Positions 55,091-64,000 of a DNA stretch of 64,000 nt are shown in pieces. Position numbers and translations under genes: made by a program. Position 1 is the first letter of the stretch, and each line of letters opens with the position of its first letter. Source of the DNA: Reticulitermes lucifugus. Its lineage: Eukaryota > Arthropoda > Insecta > Blattodea > Rhinotermitidae. The DNA lies in assembly GCA_026260175.1 (NCBI GenBank), contig JAKCWW010000129.1, positions 55,471 through 119,470 on the forward strand. Reading direction: 5' to 3'. The notes under the pieces were generated by a model, which saw nothing but the letters and a program-made list of their open reading frames with translations, did not search any database and had not been told where the DNA came from.

Positions 55091-55611
55091 CAGTGTGTCC
55101 ACAAAGTCCCTTCGGGGTTTTGAAAAATTGTGACGCGCAAACAAATTGAGCTAGCTGCATGCGGTTTGCGGCAGATTACAGTGAAACTCTGGAAGTTTTT
55201 TACTGACCTCAGTAGACCTCGATGTGGGCTCCCTTGGTAGCACGTAGAACGTTCAGACGATATTCGAGCTCTTGCCATGTTCTGTGGAGCATGTCCGCTG
55301 GAATTGCCGAGATCGCATTCCTCATACGGGTCTTCAGGTCATCAAGTCATCTGTTGGCTGCAAAAAACACTTCCAGAGTTTCCCTGTAATCTGTCGCAAA
55401 CCGCATGTGGCTAGCTCAATTTGTTTGCGCGCCACAATTTTTCAAAACCTCGAAGGGACTTTGTGGACACCGCTGGAATAGCCGAGATCGCATTCCTGAT
55501 ACGGGTCTTCCAGAGTTTCACTGTAATCTGCCGCAAACCGCATGTGGCTAGCTCAATTTTTTTGCGCGCCACAATTTTTCGAAATCCCGAAGGGACTTTG
55601 TGGGCACACTG
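55091..55611 (-). mobile_element. Tc1/mariner-type deletion derivative with TA duplication
   Basis: Ends CAGTGTGTCCACAAAGTCCC and, inverted, CAGTGTGCCCACAAAGTCCC, flanked by TA (55089-55090 and 55612-55613). The terminal inverted repeats are about 100 bp and include GCTAGCT and GCGGTTTGCG. The third copy of the terminal region at about 55376-55466 and a repeated GCCGAGATCGCATTCCT-TA-CGGGTCTTC (55298 and 55482) show internal duplication. Confidence 0.85.
55210..55345 (-). pseudogene. Transposase C-terminal remnant inside the Tc1/mariner element
   Basis: Minus strand: DLKTRMRNAISAIPADMLHR, TWQELEYRLNVLRATKGAHIE and VY, then stop TGA. This is the typical end of an IS630/Tc1/mariner-like transposase (L..RI..A...I...ML...W.ELEYRLD.....GAHIE). 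Nothing of the DDE domain remains, so the element could move only with a transposase from elsewhere. The 96-codon minus frame 54988-55278 overlaps in another frame and is spurious. Confidence 0.8.
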
Positions 55612-55614
55612 TAC

Positions 55615-55932
55615 TGTCCTTCTTAAAAGTGTAATTCATGATTGAACCTAGAGTGGATTAAGTTATTTAAGTACAATTAATAGCGTTTTAAAATATCGAT
55701 AGAAAATTTTCTTGTTGAAAATGTGACTAAAGTAGTAAATGGAAATATGAATGTTTCTTTTCCTAAAAAGAACTTCTAATACTTTGGAAATTTATTTACA
55801 ATTTGAGTTAGACACATGTGAAAATGTTTTAAATTTCTCCTTATTAAGAAACATGAAGTATTGTGTATAGCGAATAGAATATGCAAGATTTAAGGTTCTT
55901 ACAGAGGTGTTGTGAATGAAGATTCAAGTCTT
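55615..55932. other. Unassigned sequence
   Basis: Nothing recognised. Confidence 0.3.
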
Positions 55933-55934
55933 CT

Positions 55935-56140
55935 TGGGTGTTACACCATATCGACTGGTAAATAGTTGCCGACCTTCCGAAATATCGTGTTGCCTTCACA
56001 TTGAGGGTCAAGCAATCAAAGTCTAACTCCAGGCTATTTTCTAACATTGTTGTCCATGAAGATGAAGACACTGTGCCCTTTCGAAACGTTGGTTTTTACC
56101 GTTTGACAATGCGTAACATCCTACGAGACTTGCATCTTCT
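55935..56140. repeat. Foldback element, degenerate
   Basis: GTGTTACACCATATCGACTG, GCCGACCTTCCGAAATATCG and TTGAGGGTCAAGC on the left echo CATGAAGATGAAGACACTG, CCCTTTCGAAACGTTGG and GACAATGCGTAACATCCTACG on the right, in inverted order, like the element at 33126. Confidence 0.65.
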
Positions 56141-56144
56141 GGAT

Positions 56145-56385
56145 GGGACATTTTTGACACATGGGAGAGATTACCCTTGATAGGTTAGCATGAACGAAGT
56201 AACGATATTAAAGCGGATCTTAATAAAGTAGTATATCGATTAGATTCATGTAGCTCAAGACAGGGGCAAGTAGCTAGCTTTAACGAACACGGAAATGAAA
56301 ATTTAGATTTCATAAAAGGAGACAAATTTCTTGAAGATTTAAGCGCGTTTCGTAGCGTCACAGAAGTTGTTTGCTCCACTAAATT
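56145..56385 (+). mobile_element. LINE tail and 3' UTR, degenerate
   Basis: AACGATATTAAAGCGGATCTTAATAAAGTA, TAGCTCAAGACAGGGGCAAG, ATTTCATAAAAGGAGACAAATTTCTTGA and TTGTTTGCTCCACT are in the family order. Confidence 0.55.
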
Positions 56386-56765
56386 TTTTTTACTGTGCGA
56401 TGGAATGTAAGTATATAGAACTCAGTGTTTTGGTGACAAATAAGACCAAAATTAATGGGCGGTGTGGCATAAAATTAAAAGATTTTTATTTTCGTGGGAA
56501 ATTAAGTGTTATAGCATGTGCTGCCTTATAATACACTTTAATGTATTTCGCTAAATGTTTGATGTTCCGGTCGTCTGTAAGAATATGGTACACCGCTGTC
56601 TGTCGTGACTTAATTCAGTACAATTGAGTGGGAGCTTTTCTTGCAATACTTATTGCTCCCTTCAATATGTGGCACTGAAATTCATAGCTGTGTAACTTGC
56701 AGTGACTTTCTTAACGTCGAATCAATCCTTAGTGGCCAATAATCCAAGTTTTGACTCCAGTGTCT
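56386..56765. other. Unassigned sequence
   Basis: Nothing recognised. Confidence 0.3.
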
Positions 56766-56767
56766 GG

Positions 56768-57032
56768 TTAATAACGAATAACGTATGCTACGGGCTGGAC
56801 GATCTGTGGCTCATATACCGGTAGGGGCTAAATATTTGTCTCTTTTCCAAAAGGCCCATACCGGCTCTGGGGCATAACCAGCCTCATATTCAAGGGGTAC
56901 CCGGGTATTTCCCGCGAGCAAAGCGGCGGGATCGTGAGGGTAACCACTCATCTCCATGTAATGCGGAGGTTAAGAATGAGTGGAGCCATACCTCTACTCC
57001 CCTATACGCCTCCTTGGCGTGGACAGGAAAAA
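56768..57032 (+). mobile_element. SINE family B
   Basis: CTACGGGCTGGACGATCTGT, CCAGCCTCATATTCAAGGGG, GGTAACCACTCATCTCCATG, CGGAGGTTAAGAATGAGTGG and ACCTCTACTCCCCTATACGC. The A box is missing and the B box is decayed. Confidence 0.8.
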
Positions 57033-57074
57033 CCATACCTTTTGTCTATTTTTAACGTAAAATGTAACAAGACA

Positions 57075-57598
57075 GACAATTACGTATAATCGCAACATTG
57101 AGGCACATTCACGTAACCACTGTTGCCACGGAAAAGCAATAAGTATTCCTACATATTCCGAGTATGTGTCTGTAGCCTTAATTATCCAGCAAGCAATGCG
57201 CATGCGTCTTATTATACTGCTATCTGTGGCCTCTCTTGCTGTACCATATTTTTCCACATTATCTCATAAACGGCACAATTTTCGAAAAAAGTTATTGACC
57301 ATAAAATGTGTGTTTTGATTTTCTATGGAAATTCACCTGAAGAATTTCTCGTTATAAGAAGAATTCAGCGAGATATAATAAATGTACTAGGTTTTCATTT
57401 AAAGTATTCTTGTCGGATTTTAATTAAAGGAAGGTAAATTTTCTCGACAGATTTTCTAAAAATGCTCCAATATCAAATTTCATGAAAATCCGTTCAGTGG
57501 GGGCCGAGTTGTTCCATGTGGACAGAGAGACGGACGGACAGACTGACAGACATGACGACGCTATTAGTCGCTTTTCGCAATATTGGGAACGCGCCTAA
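57075..57598 (+). mobile_element. About 500-bp terminal-inverted-repeat repeat, copy 4
   Basis: ACAGACAATTACGTATAATC, GAGGCACATTCACGTAACCA on the left and GGGAACGCGCCTAAAG on the right. The internal words TGTGGCCTCTCTTGCTGTAC, TATCTCATAAACGGCACAA, GGGGGCCGAGTTGTTCCATG and ACGGACGGACAGACTGACAG match copy 3. Confidence 0.85.
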
Positions 57599-57714
57599 AG
57601 ATGTATGCATTGTAATAATGCTGTGTCAAAAGAAATAGCCTATTTTGCATATTAATCTAAGGGAATGTTACCCTGTATTATGAGTTAAAGGCGTGTAGTC
57701 CGGCAGTCTTTTTC

Positions 57715-57908
57715 ACTGCGTAGCCGTGAGTGTTAAACTGCTCGCCCCGGGCCGCCTTATCCCCGGAAATTAACCCTTCCAGTAGCCATTATATAGGAGG
57801 CTGTGTGGGCCAAAGAGCCGATTTGGACTCTCTGAAAAATAGACGACTCGCTAGCTCTATTGCGAATCGAACACCGTTTTCTTGGTCGTCCTGCCTCAAG
57901 CCTATTCA
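57715..57908 (-). mobile_element. SINE family B, partial
   Basis: CTGCTCGCCCCGGGCCGCCT, TATCCCCGGAAATTAACCC, ATATAGGAGGCTGTGTGGGC and TTGCGAATCGAACACCG (decayed B box, reversed). The 135-codon plus frame 57730-58137 starts in this SINE and is not supported as a gene. Confidence 0.75.
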
Positions 57909-59735
57909 TTATACTGAGCTCTCACATGAATGTTGTTTAGCAAGTTATATACATGGTCTTGGTCAAACCCCTGATTTTTTAAAGAGATTCGAGGTTCTTA
58001 CAACTGTGGCTGTACAGAGTATCGTCTTCTTGTTTGTGATGGCGTGCCATGGGCATAGAAAAGGATTTGAATCTCTGAATCATTCTCAACACCTTCCACT
58101 CGAGCATGCAAATGACTCAAGCATTTTACTGTTATAAAAGTAAGCCACTCTCGAATTGCAGGCTACACGAATGTGGATCGACTTATCCCACTCTTACATA
58201 TATTAAATGTGCTGGCTGCTCTGCGACCCATAAAACTTTTAAGCTCCAGTTATTGCTATATCCATTCTGCGAAACCCATTTATTGAAATGTGAAAATAAC
58301 CCACACTATCGGCAAAGTGACAGGAATAAATATAAACGAGTTTTCAGTGTAGCGTGTGATAAAGCGGCTTTCTGATATTTTTCACAATCAACGTCAAATG
58401 TTGATGTAACCTCCGAGATTTGAAAATTGTCGTTAAATATTTGAAACTATGTTATGCCACGTGTTAATATTATCATTACTTTCTGTGGATAAGCTTATTT
58501 GAAATTGCAAAAATACCACGTAGCTTACACTGCCTTAAATGAAGTGGCAGTGATGTGATGACATTTTGGCCAAATGCTGAAGCATCTCAAGTTATTCCAA
58601 TGTGTTTTTCTTGCTAATGTTGGTCGTTTGGCTTTCTTTATTCTCATGTTACCATAAAATAGCACTAAAGGTACGATTTGTACAAACCCAATACTTACGT
58701 TTTAGAACTGCCTTATTGACAGTTTTTCTTACTTCAGTCACGTGATGTTCATTTATTTCAAGTTAAATTTTCACTTTTTAAATAAAATATATGGTTTCAA
58801 AGATTTTCAAACTACTGATATCACACTCCACGTATATGTACGTCACTTTTAAAATATTTCTTATAAAAGTATTTGTTTTATTTACCTTATTAGGATAAAT
58901 TTGTTGTACGGGGATCAGTCTATATCATTAATTTATCTGAGATTAGAGTACACGAAGAATTATTGGTTTAGAGCAAATTAAGTTAAATTTGCCCGACAAA
59001 ATTTTATAGCACCCTCTTATAGCGCCACTTCCCACAATGCAACAATTCACAGAAGTTCGCGGGACTGTTCGAAGACTTAACATGTAATTGTATAAGATTA
59101 TTGCATCTTTCCTTACATTTATTACCCCCGTACAAGTTGAATGTCATCGTTAAAGGCGAGAAATTTATTTTGACTTTACGTTGAAAACAATTTAAAGCAG
59201 CAGCTGAGTTCTGTTTTTCTTTGCGCTATTTAAACATGCTGTCGGGCTGAATAAACGATTATGGATAAAAAGTGAAATAATGCTGACAGGGTAAATGCGA
59301 AGTATTCTGAGAGAAACCTTCCTCAGTGTCACTTCGTCCACCAAATATCAAATATGTTTTGGTCTGGGTTCGAACCAGGACATCTGCGGTGAAATGCCGG
59401 CGACTAACTCCCTAAGGAATCATGTTGTTACTGCGGAAGTACGTAAAGCTAAATACAGAATGTAAATAACACGCAAACAACGGAGCTGGAAAGTATCAGA
59501 GATCCGTTGTAACAGGAAATGTCTATATAACTGTCAAATAAACAAAGCCATGTTGTTCCAGAACCCGCTGATACCACTGCCCAGCACTGGACGCAGTTCT
59601 GACGAGCTTCGTTTCCGTGCGCCACTATACAAACTTATGTACACAGTTGCAACGTCTGACACTACATAGTGCGATTTACTGACACAGCTGCTAAATAGAG
59701 TTTCAACGATTCAAGCGTAGTAATAGGTAAAGGTA
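57909..59735. other. Unassigned sequence
   Basis: RFEVLTTVAVQSIVFLFVM around 57990 resembles a phrase common in repetitive insect sequence (RFEVLTAV...), too short to classify. GGGTTCGAACC at 59368-59378 is an isolated B-box-like word. Confidence 0.3.
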
Positions 59736-59802
59736 AAGAAATCCCATTACAGGCCTTGACAGGCCCTTATGGTTCCAAGAGGTTGAGGCTCCCAGTAATA
59801 GT
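59728..59802 (+). repeat. Short dispersed-repeat-like segment
   Basis: AGGTAAAGGTAAAGAAATCC followed by CATTACAGGCCTTGACAGGC and GAGGTTGAGGCTCCCA. I associate these words with a common cockroach repeat, from memory only. Confidence 0.35.
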
Positions 59803-60104
59803 AATAGTAAATATTTGGATGGAAATGTTTCTGATTTCAATTTATCTAAAGAAATTCTTCAATATAAGGAACACAGGGTCACGATAAAAAGTAAATACTT
59901 CATATGTATTCACATTTTTGTCATATTAGCATTTTGAAGGCGAATTCAATTGCAAGTGCCCAAATGTTGTTACTTTGAGTTAAAATGTTGTCAGCCTCTG
60001 TAATACTGACTTGAATACGCTAAATGCTTCTGATTGCAGGATAAATGATCGGACCTATATTGCGCTAACAGACTTCGGAAACACAAAGTCCTGAGCACCC
60101 CTTC
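59803..60104. other. Unassigned sequence
   Basis: Nothing recognised. Confidence 0.3.
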
Positions 60105-60292
60105 CTCTGGGATATGACACCAAGTCAGCGGATAATCGGCTTCAGTCTTTTTCGAAGGAAAATACTGCCTTCATTTTTAAAGGTCCGAGAAAACCTTTGA
60201 CGACCTCTATACACTTGAAGATGAAGGCATTATCTACCTTCGAAATATCTGAAACCGATTGTCCAGAGACGCGGCGTCATATCTAAGTAGAA
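60105..60292. repeat. Foldback element
   Basis: Left CTGGGATATGACACCAAGTC, CTTTTTCGAAGGAAAATACTG, CCTTCATTTTTAAAGG. Right CTTGAAGATGAAGGCATTAT, CTACCTTCGAAATATCTGAA, CGGCGTCATATCTAAGTAG. The two halves pair imperfectly and share the layout of the copies at 6280 and 33126. Confidence 0.7.
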
Positions 60293-60457
60293 CGGGGCCT
60301 TCAACCACACCACTGTGAAAACCTCATGACTCGCACAGAAAATCCTGTCCCGTGAGAACTGGCTGGAAAGAAAAGTTTATACCACAGCAGGTACAGAAAT
60401 ATTACAGACACAACCATTGAATAGGCTTTCAGGATGAGGTCGCTTAGATAACTAAAA

Positions 60458-60775
60458 ATATCCCTACGTTTCGGCCCTTATTATATTTGCAACCTTCAGG
60501 GTAAATTAGTCTGAGGGTTGTCAGGGAGACCTTGCATAGGACTGGCATAAATATGGTATTTTTGTCCAGCACTCTTCCATTGCCAGATGTATATCAATAT
60601 AGTCAACTGATTTAAATCAATTGACACGGCTGATCGCCCGAGAAGACTATATTGAATCATGTCGCCGCGAAAGTTTTAAAACTTATAGATGTGTATCACG
60701 TTCTTCAGTTAAATCAGAGGTTTCTTTACTCTGAAGATAGCAACTGTAATGCTTCCCGAAACGTCGGGAAATATT
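60458..60775. mobile_element. Repeat with two outward hammerhead-like relics
   Basis: At 60460-60502 (minus) CCCUGAAGGUUGC, GGGCCGAAACGUAGGG. At 60729-60770 (plus) CUCUGAAGAUAGCA, UGCU, CCCGAAACGUCGGG. Both keep GAAACGU and a possible helix II but have CUGAAG in place of CUGAUGA, so no cutting is expected. Between them is CCCGAGAAGACTATATTGAATCATGTCGCCGCGAAAG. Confidence 0.45.
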
Positions 60776-61690
60776 CATTCCTCTACATAGCCTATCCGAA
60801 AAGCCGATTCAGTACATTTAACTCTGGCCGCGAAAGCCTAAGAATTAGGACTAACAGAAACGTCTATCAACAATAGACATAATTGCATCTGTTTGTATCA
60901 CATCATAAACTGATCAGTCGATTGTAGCTGAGTCATTCTGAGTTTCACAGTCGCTTAGCTAGCCAAGGAAAATTCTCACCTTTTTTGGACCTGGTGTATT
61001 ACTGGCGTGTTCAGTAATCTATATTCTGTTCAGAGTCAGATTAATCTAATTCACATTCACACACACTCTCTTTCAGATACGTTTTAATATTATCTTTCTA
61101 CATATTCCTTTATCTCTCAAGTGGTATCATCCTTTCAGATTTTTACGACTAGAATGTTGTGCCCATTTTTCTCTTCTTTCTCGCTTTGTCCTTGAGTTTT
61201 TTTACCGTAATAATCCTTTTTATACAACAAAAATTCCAAAGGTATTTATTAGGTATTTTTTAAAGAGTTCTGTTACTTGATCTCTGTTAGATCCAAAAAT
61301 TTTTGAAGCACCCTTTTCTTCACACTTAATATGTCTTCCTTAGGGCGAGAGACCAAACTACACATCGTTATAGAAAACCAAGCAAACGGTAATTCTTAAT
61401 TTTGTAAAAAATATATACCTAGATGGGTGAGAGAAAAAAATTTTCTGAATTGAAATGTAACGAGCTTTCCCCAAATTTAAAATATTCTTAATCTCCTCCT
61501 GAGTGGGATTTTGATTTCTTCTGCCGTTCGCAATTAGGCTTTTGTAGTATTCCAAATTTTGGAAAGATAATGTTACCTGTTCTTATGGCTATAATATTTA
61601 TTCTTGTCACGAGACTTCAGAAGTTTTAGTTTTTGTACCACCCGCCCTAACACTGGCTTATGATATACTTTATACTTTATCTATTGAAAG
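60776..61690. other. Unassigned sequence
   Basis: Nothing recognised; a 65-codon minus frame at 61358-61555. Confidence 0.3.
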
Positions 61691-61692
61691 TG

Positions 61693-61983
61693 TTAGCATC
61701 GACGCAGCATCAACGATAACAGAGGCACAAATGCCTCCACTTCGTCAAGTGTGCTTACTTTTGATCGGCAGGCTTCCTCTTGGACCCAAACCCACAAAAA
61801 TAAATCACGTGGAGTGAGATCGGAACTTCGAATAACCCATTTTTTGTTCCTCGAAACCAAATTTACCCCAGAAAGTGTAAACAATGACTGGAAAGGAAGT
61901 AGTCCTACGGCTTCTAAAGGGGATGGTCTATTTCTGCAAGTCTTGCTTTCCGTTTTATAATAAGTACAGTGTTTGTTTAACAT
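61693..61983 (-). pseudogene. Tc1/mariner-superfamily transposase fragment, C-terminal part
   Basis: The 96-codon minus frame contains VIRSSDLTPRDLFLWVWVQE, then EACRSKVSTLDEVEAF, matching (W)P.RSPDLTPLDFFLWGY.K..VY..K..TLDEL. of mariner-like transposases around the last catalytic residue. The upstream half (RPSPLEAVGLLPFQSLF) has lost similarity. The Asp in the (S)SDLTP..D region is kept but the rest of the enzyme is missing. A frame on the opposite strand (61751-61960) is its shadow. Confidence 0.7.
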
Positions 61984-62023
61984 TACGCATTTACGTTATA
62001 ATCATGTTATTATGATTCATTAT

Positions 62024-62230
62024 TCGAACCCCGGCGGGGATGAGATTTTCCGCACCCGTCTAGATCGGCCCTGGGGCCCACCCAGCTACTTATACAATGG
62101 GTAAATCGGCCGGGACGTGGCGTTGATCACCTACCCCCATCTAGAGCTGACGTTAAAGAAAGAGTAGACCTATACCTCTACTCCCCCTCTAGGCCTTCAT
62201 GGCTTTGTCTAGGGTGAATTTTTACTTTAC
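62024..62230 (+). mobile_element. SINE family B, 5' truncated, same subfamily as 50256
   Basis: TTCGAACCCCGGCGGGGATG (B box), GGGCCCACCCAGCTACTTAT, GGCCGGGACGTGGCGTTGAT, CCCCATCTAGAGCTGACG and GGCCTTCATGGCTTTGTC with a TTTTTACTTTACC tail. The A box side is absent. Confidence 0.85.
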
Positions 62231-63940
62231 CGTGAGTTATTAGGAGTTAAGAATAACAACAAAAGATGGCAGCAAAAAAGACGGGGAAAGGGCTGCTTGA
62301 ATTGGTATCGCAGTCCTGACCTTTGCCGAAAAATTTCGTAGAGCATGCCTAGAGAGCAGCACCGAGCTGTGAATATTGTTTTTCTGTCACGTTTAAAATC
62401 TACCTTTGTATATACTTATGTGTTTTGTAAATAGGCTGCATGTACCACGAAATCGTGACATGAAGATCTCCATCAAGTGCCGTGTACATAAGGCTGAACC
62501 ACAGTGAAATAAGTCGTGTAAACATGTACGATATTCACTGCAACAACCACTGTTTGAGTTTTCTCTGGATTTATGATAATCGACAGCAGAAACAAGCAGC
62601 CCTTCACGAACGCGGATTTGTCCAAGCCGGATTCTACTGCATAAGTGAAAAGGAACTGAACGATTTGCCAAAGGTGTGTTTTTTTAATAAAATGGGGAAG
62701 AGAGTAAGTCAATAACAACTACACCTTTGCAATGTCTTATTATGTATTGTGCGACATGTTTCAGCTTTAGTTGAAAGTAAAAATGTGTCACACAATATAA
62801 CTGCAAATGTTTAGCCATGATTGACTGCTTCTTTTCCCCCTTTTTAATTTGCATATCACAACAAAATGTCAGAAGAAAGTGCAGGTTTCTATTACAAGCG
62901 GTCTACGAAACACGCCGTGGGTGCTTACAAGACACCACCTTTAAAATCTAAAGATGAATTTGCCATTTCATACACATTTTTGTAACCAGATTGGTAAGTT
63001 TCCAAACTACATTTTCATGAACAGATATTACAATACGTTTACGATTTCTTTGCCTTTTTAATTCGACTACTGACTGCCTAGTTCCCGTATACTATGTAAT
63101 TTTAAAATCTCACAAAGCGGATTCACCGAAGACCTTGCTTTGGAGGTATTTCCCACTCTGGACGAGAGTTTATTTTAGTACAAGAACTTATTCATGGATT
63201 ATGAAATGCACAAATCCGTAGCATTTAGTTATGTTGCAATATAATACGTTATTTTTTATGTCCCCTCTTATGTAGATTTTTTCTTTGTAATACTCAGTGG
63301 TTCGCGCCTTTGTGGCTCGTCCGAGGTATTTGTTTATTTTTCAGGCTAATAAATTTCATGTTATGCTTTTCGTAGTACATTTTGTCCGTATTTGTTACAG
63401 TAAATATTCCTTCCATGTTATATGTTTGTAGCCTATGTAGACGACACTGTCTAGCTGGTTTCTGGTTGTTATATAAATTATAGCCTGTTGAAATCAGCTG
63501 TTGCATAGCTATTTCTGTCGCGCTCTTTGAACGTGATATATATAGTTGGTTGGAATCGTAACGTGTTTAAAATAATAAACAGCGAACTTGTGTAAGGAAC
63601 ATTCTTGTAGATTGGAATATATTTGACTTCAGAGTTGTTTGATGGACAGCTGAACTTCTCTTCACATTATTCATTTCTTCCCTCGATATTCATTGGATTT
63701 TTGTGTTTCTCTCTTAGTTAAGTTTGCTACATGCTTTTATGTACTCTTTGATCAGATACTTAGCTAGAAGGTTACGTTATATCTGTGTTTCCTCTAAACG
63801 ACTGGTTAATTGTTATACTACTTGAACGACTTTATTCAAAGTAGAAGTTAAGTGTATGTATAACGTAATAAGGTGCTTCAAAGTAAACGTGACCGCAGTG
63901 GACCAGTATGGGCTAAATTAAGTTGTAATATATGAATAAG
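62231..63940. other. Unassigned sequence
   Basis: Frames of 77 (62482-62715, plus) and 92 codons (62393-62671, minus) face each other with no known domain. TGCGACATGTTTCAGC at 62751-62766 faintly recalls the end of the hammerhead-like repeats. Confidence 0.3.
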
Positions 63941-63942
63941 GT

Positions 63943-64000
63943 GCCGATCCCAGTGGCCGTGCGGTCTAAGGCGTGGGTCTTCGGCCGCTCGCTTACTAGG
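63943..64000 (+). mobile_element. SINE family A, cut by the window end
   Basis: GATCCCAGTGGCCGTGCGGTCTAAGG and GGCCGCTCGCTTACTAGG are the tRNA-like head; the body continues outside the window. Confidence 0.85.

Noticed and set aside
57730-58137. 135-codon plus frame
   Set aside because: Its first half is antisense SINE B sequence; the rest has no recognisable domain.
62740-62770. Hammerhead-like end near 62750
   Set aside because: Only GACATGTTTC remains; no core or helix can be drawn.

Overview
The window looks like non-coding DNA from a large, repeat-rich insect genome. AT content is high, there are two assembly gaps (2017-2833 and 14071-14120), and many diverged transposon fragments are present: Jockey-type and RTE-type LINE tails, mariner/Tc1 and hAT DNA elements, and tRNA-derived SINEs. 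No open reading frame reaches the length of a normal conserved host gene (the longest free of gap sequence is 153 codons). Several repeat types resemble ones I associate with cockroaches and termites (Dictyoptera), especially an American-cockroach-like genome. That is memory and inference, not a search result.

Layout. 0-9 kb: purine-rich tract, a possible recursive splice point at 1630/1631, a mariner element interrupted by the first gap, short hairpins, LINE tails, a (CCA)n-like tract and foldback repeats. 9-20 kb: an hAT-type MITE with an intact 8-bp target duplication, LINE and SINE pieces, a Jockey fragment broken by the second gap, and two minisatellites. 20-33 kb: sparse, with an old Jockey reverse transcriptase relic at 23 kb and SINEs. 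33-40 kb: the most interesting part, with foldback elements and three related elements carrying hammerhead-ribozyme-like motifs (33.7, 34.5 and 39.3-39.6 kb). 40-54 kb: mostly unrecognised, with a 44-bp minisatellite, SINEs, a terminal-inverted-repeat element and LINE tails. 54-64 kb: Tc1/mariner remnants, foldback repeats, SINEs and a truncated SINE at the right edge.

Main result. The element at 39294-39577 is a near-perfect palindrome (107-bp arms, one mismatch seen by eye) whose two arms each spell a full hammerhead core (CUGAUGA, helix II, GAAA, 2-bp helix III with 4-nt loop, GUA cleavage triplet, 5-bp helix I), one per strand. Two related copies at 33.7 and 34.5 kb keep the same core with different helix sequences. 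They share a downstream GTGCATTTGTTGGT-type motif, and two of the three are flanked by 13-16-bp direct repeats. This fits small retroelements related to Penelope-like elements or retrozymes, which are known to carry hammerheads. A second abundant foldback family may be an eroded relative.

No operon or pathway can be described. The genes here are pieces of mobile elements and none appears intact. The window could be intergenic or lie inside a very long intron; the possible recursive splice point would fit the latter.
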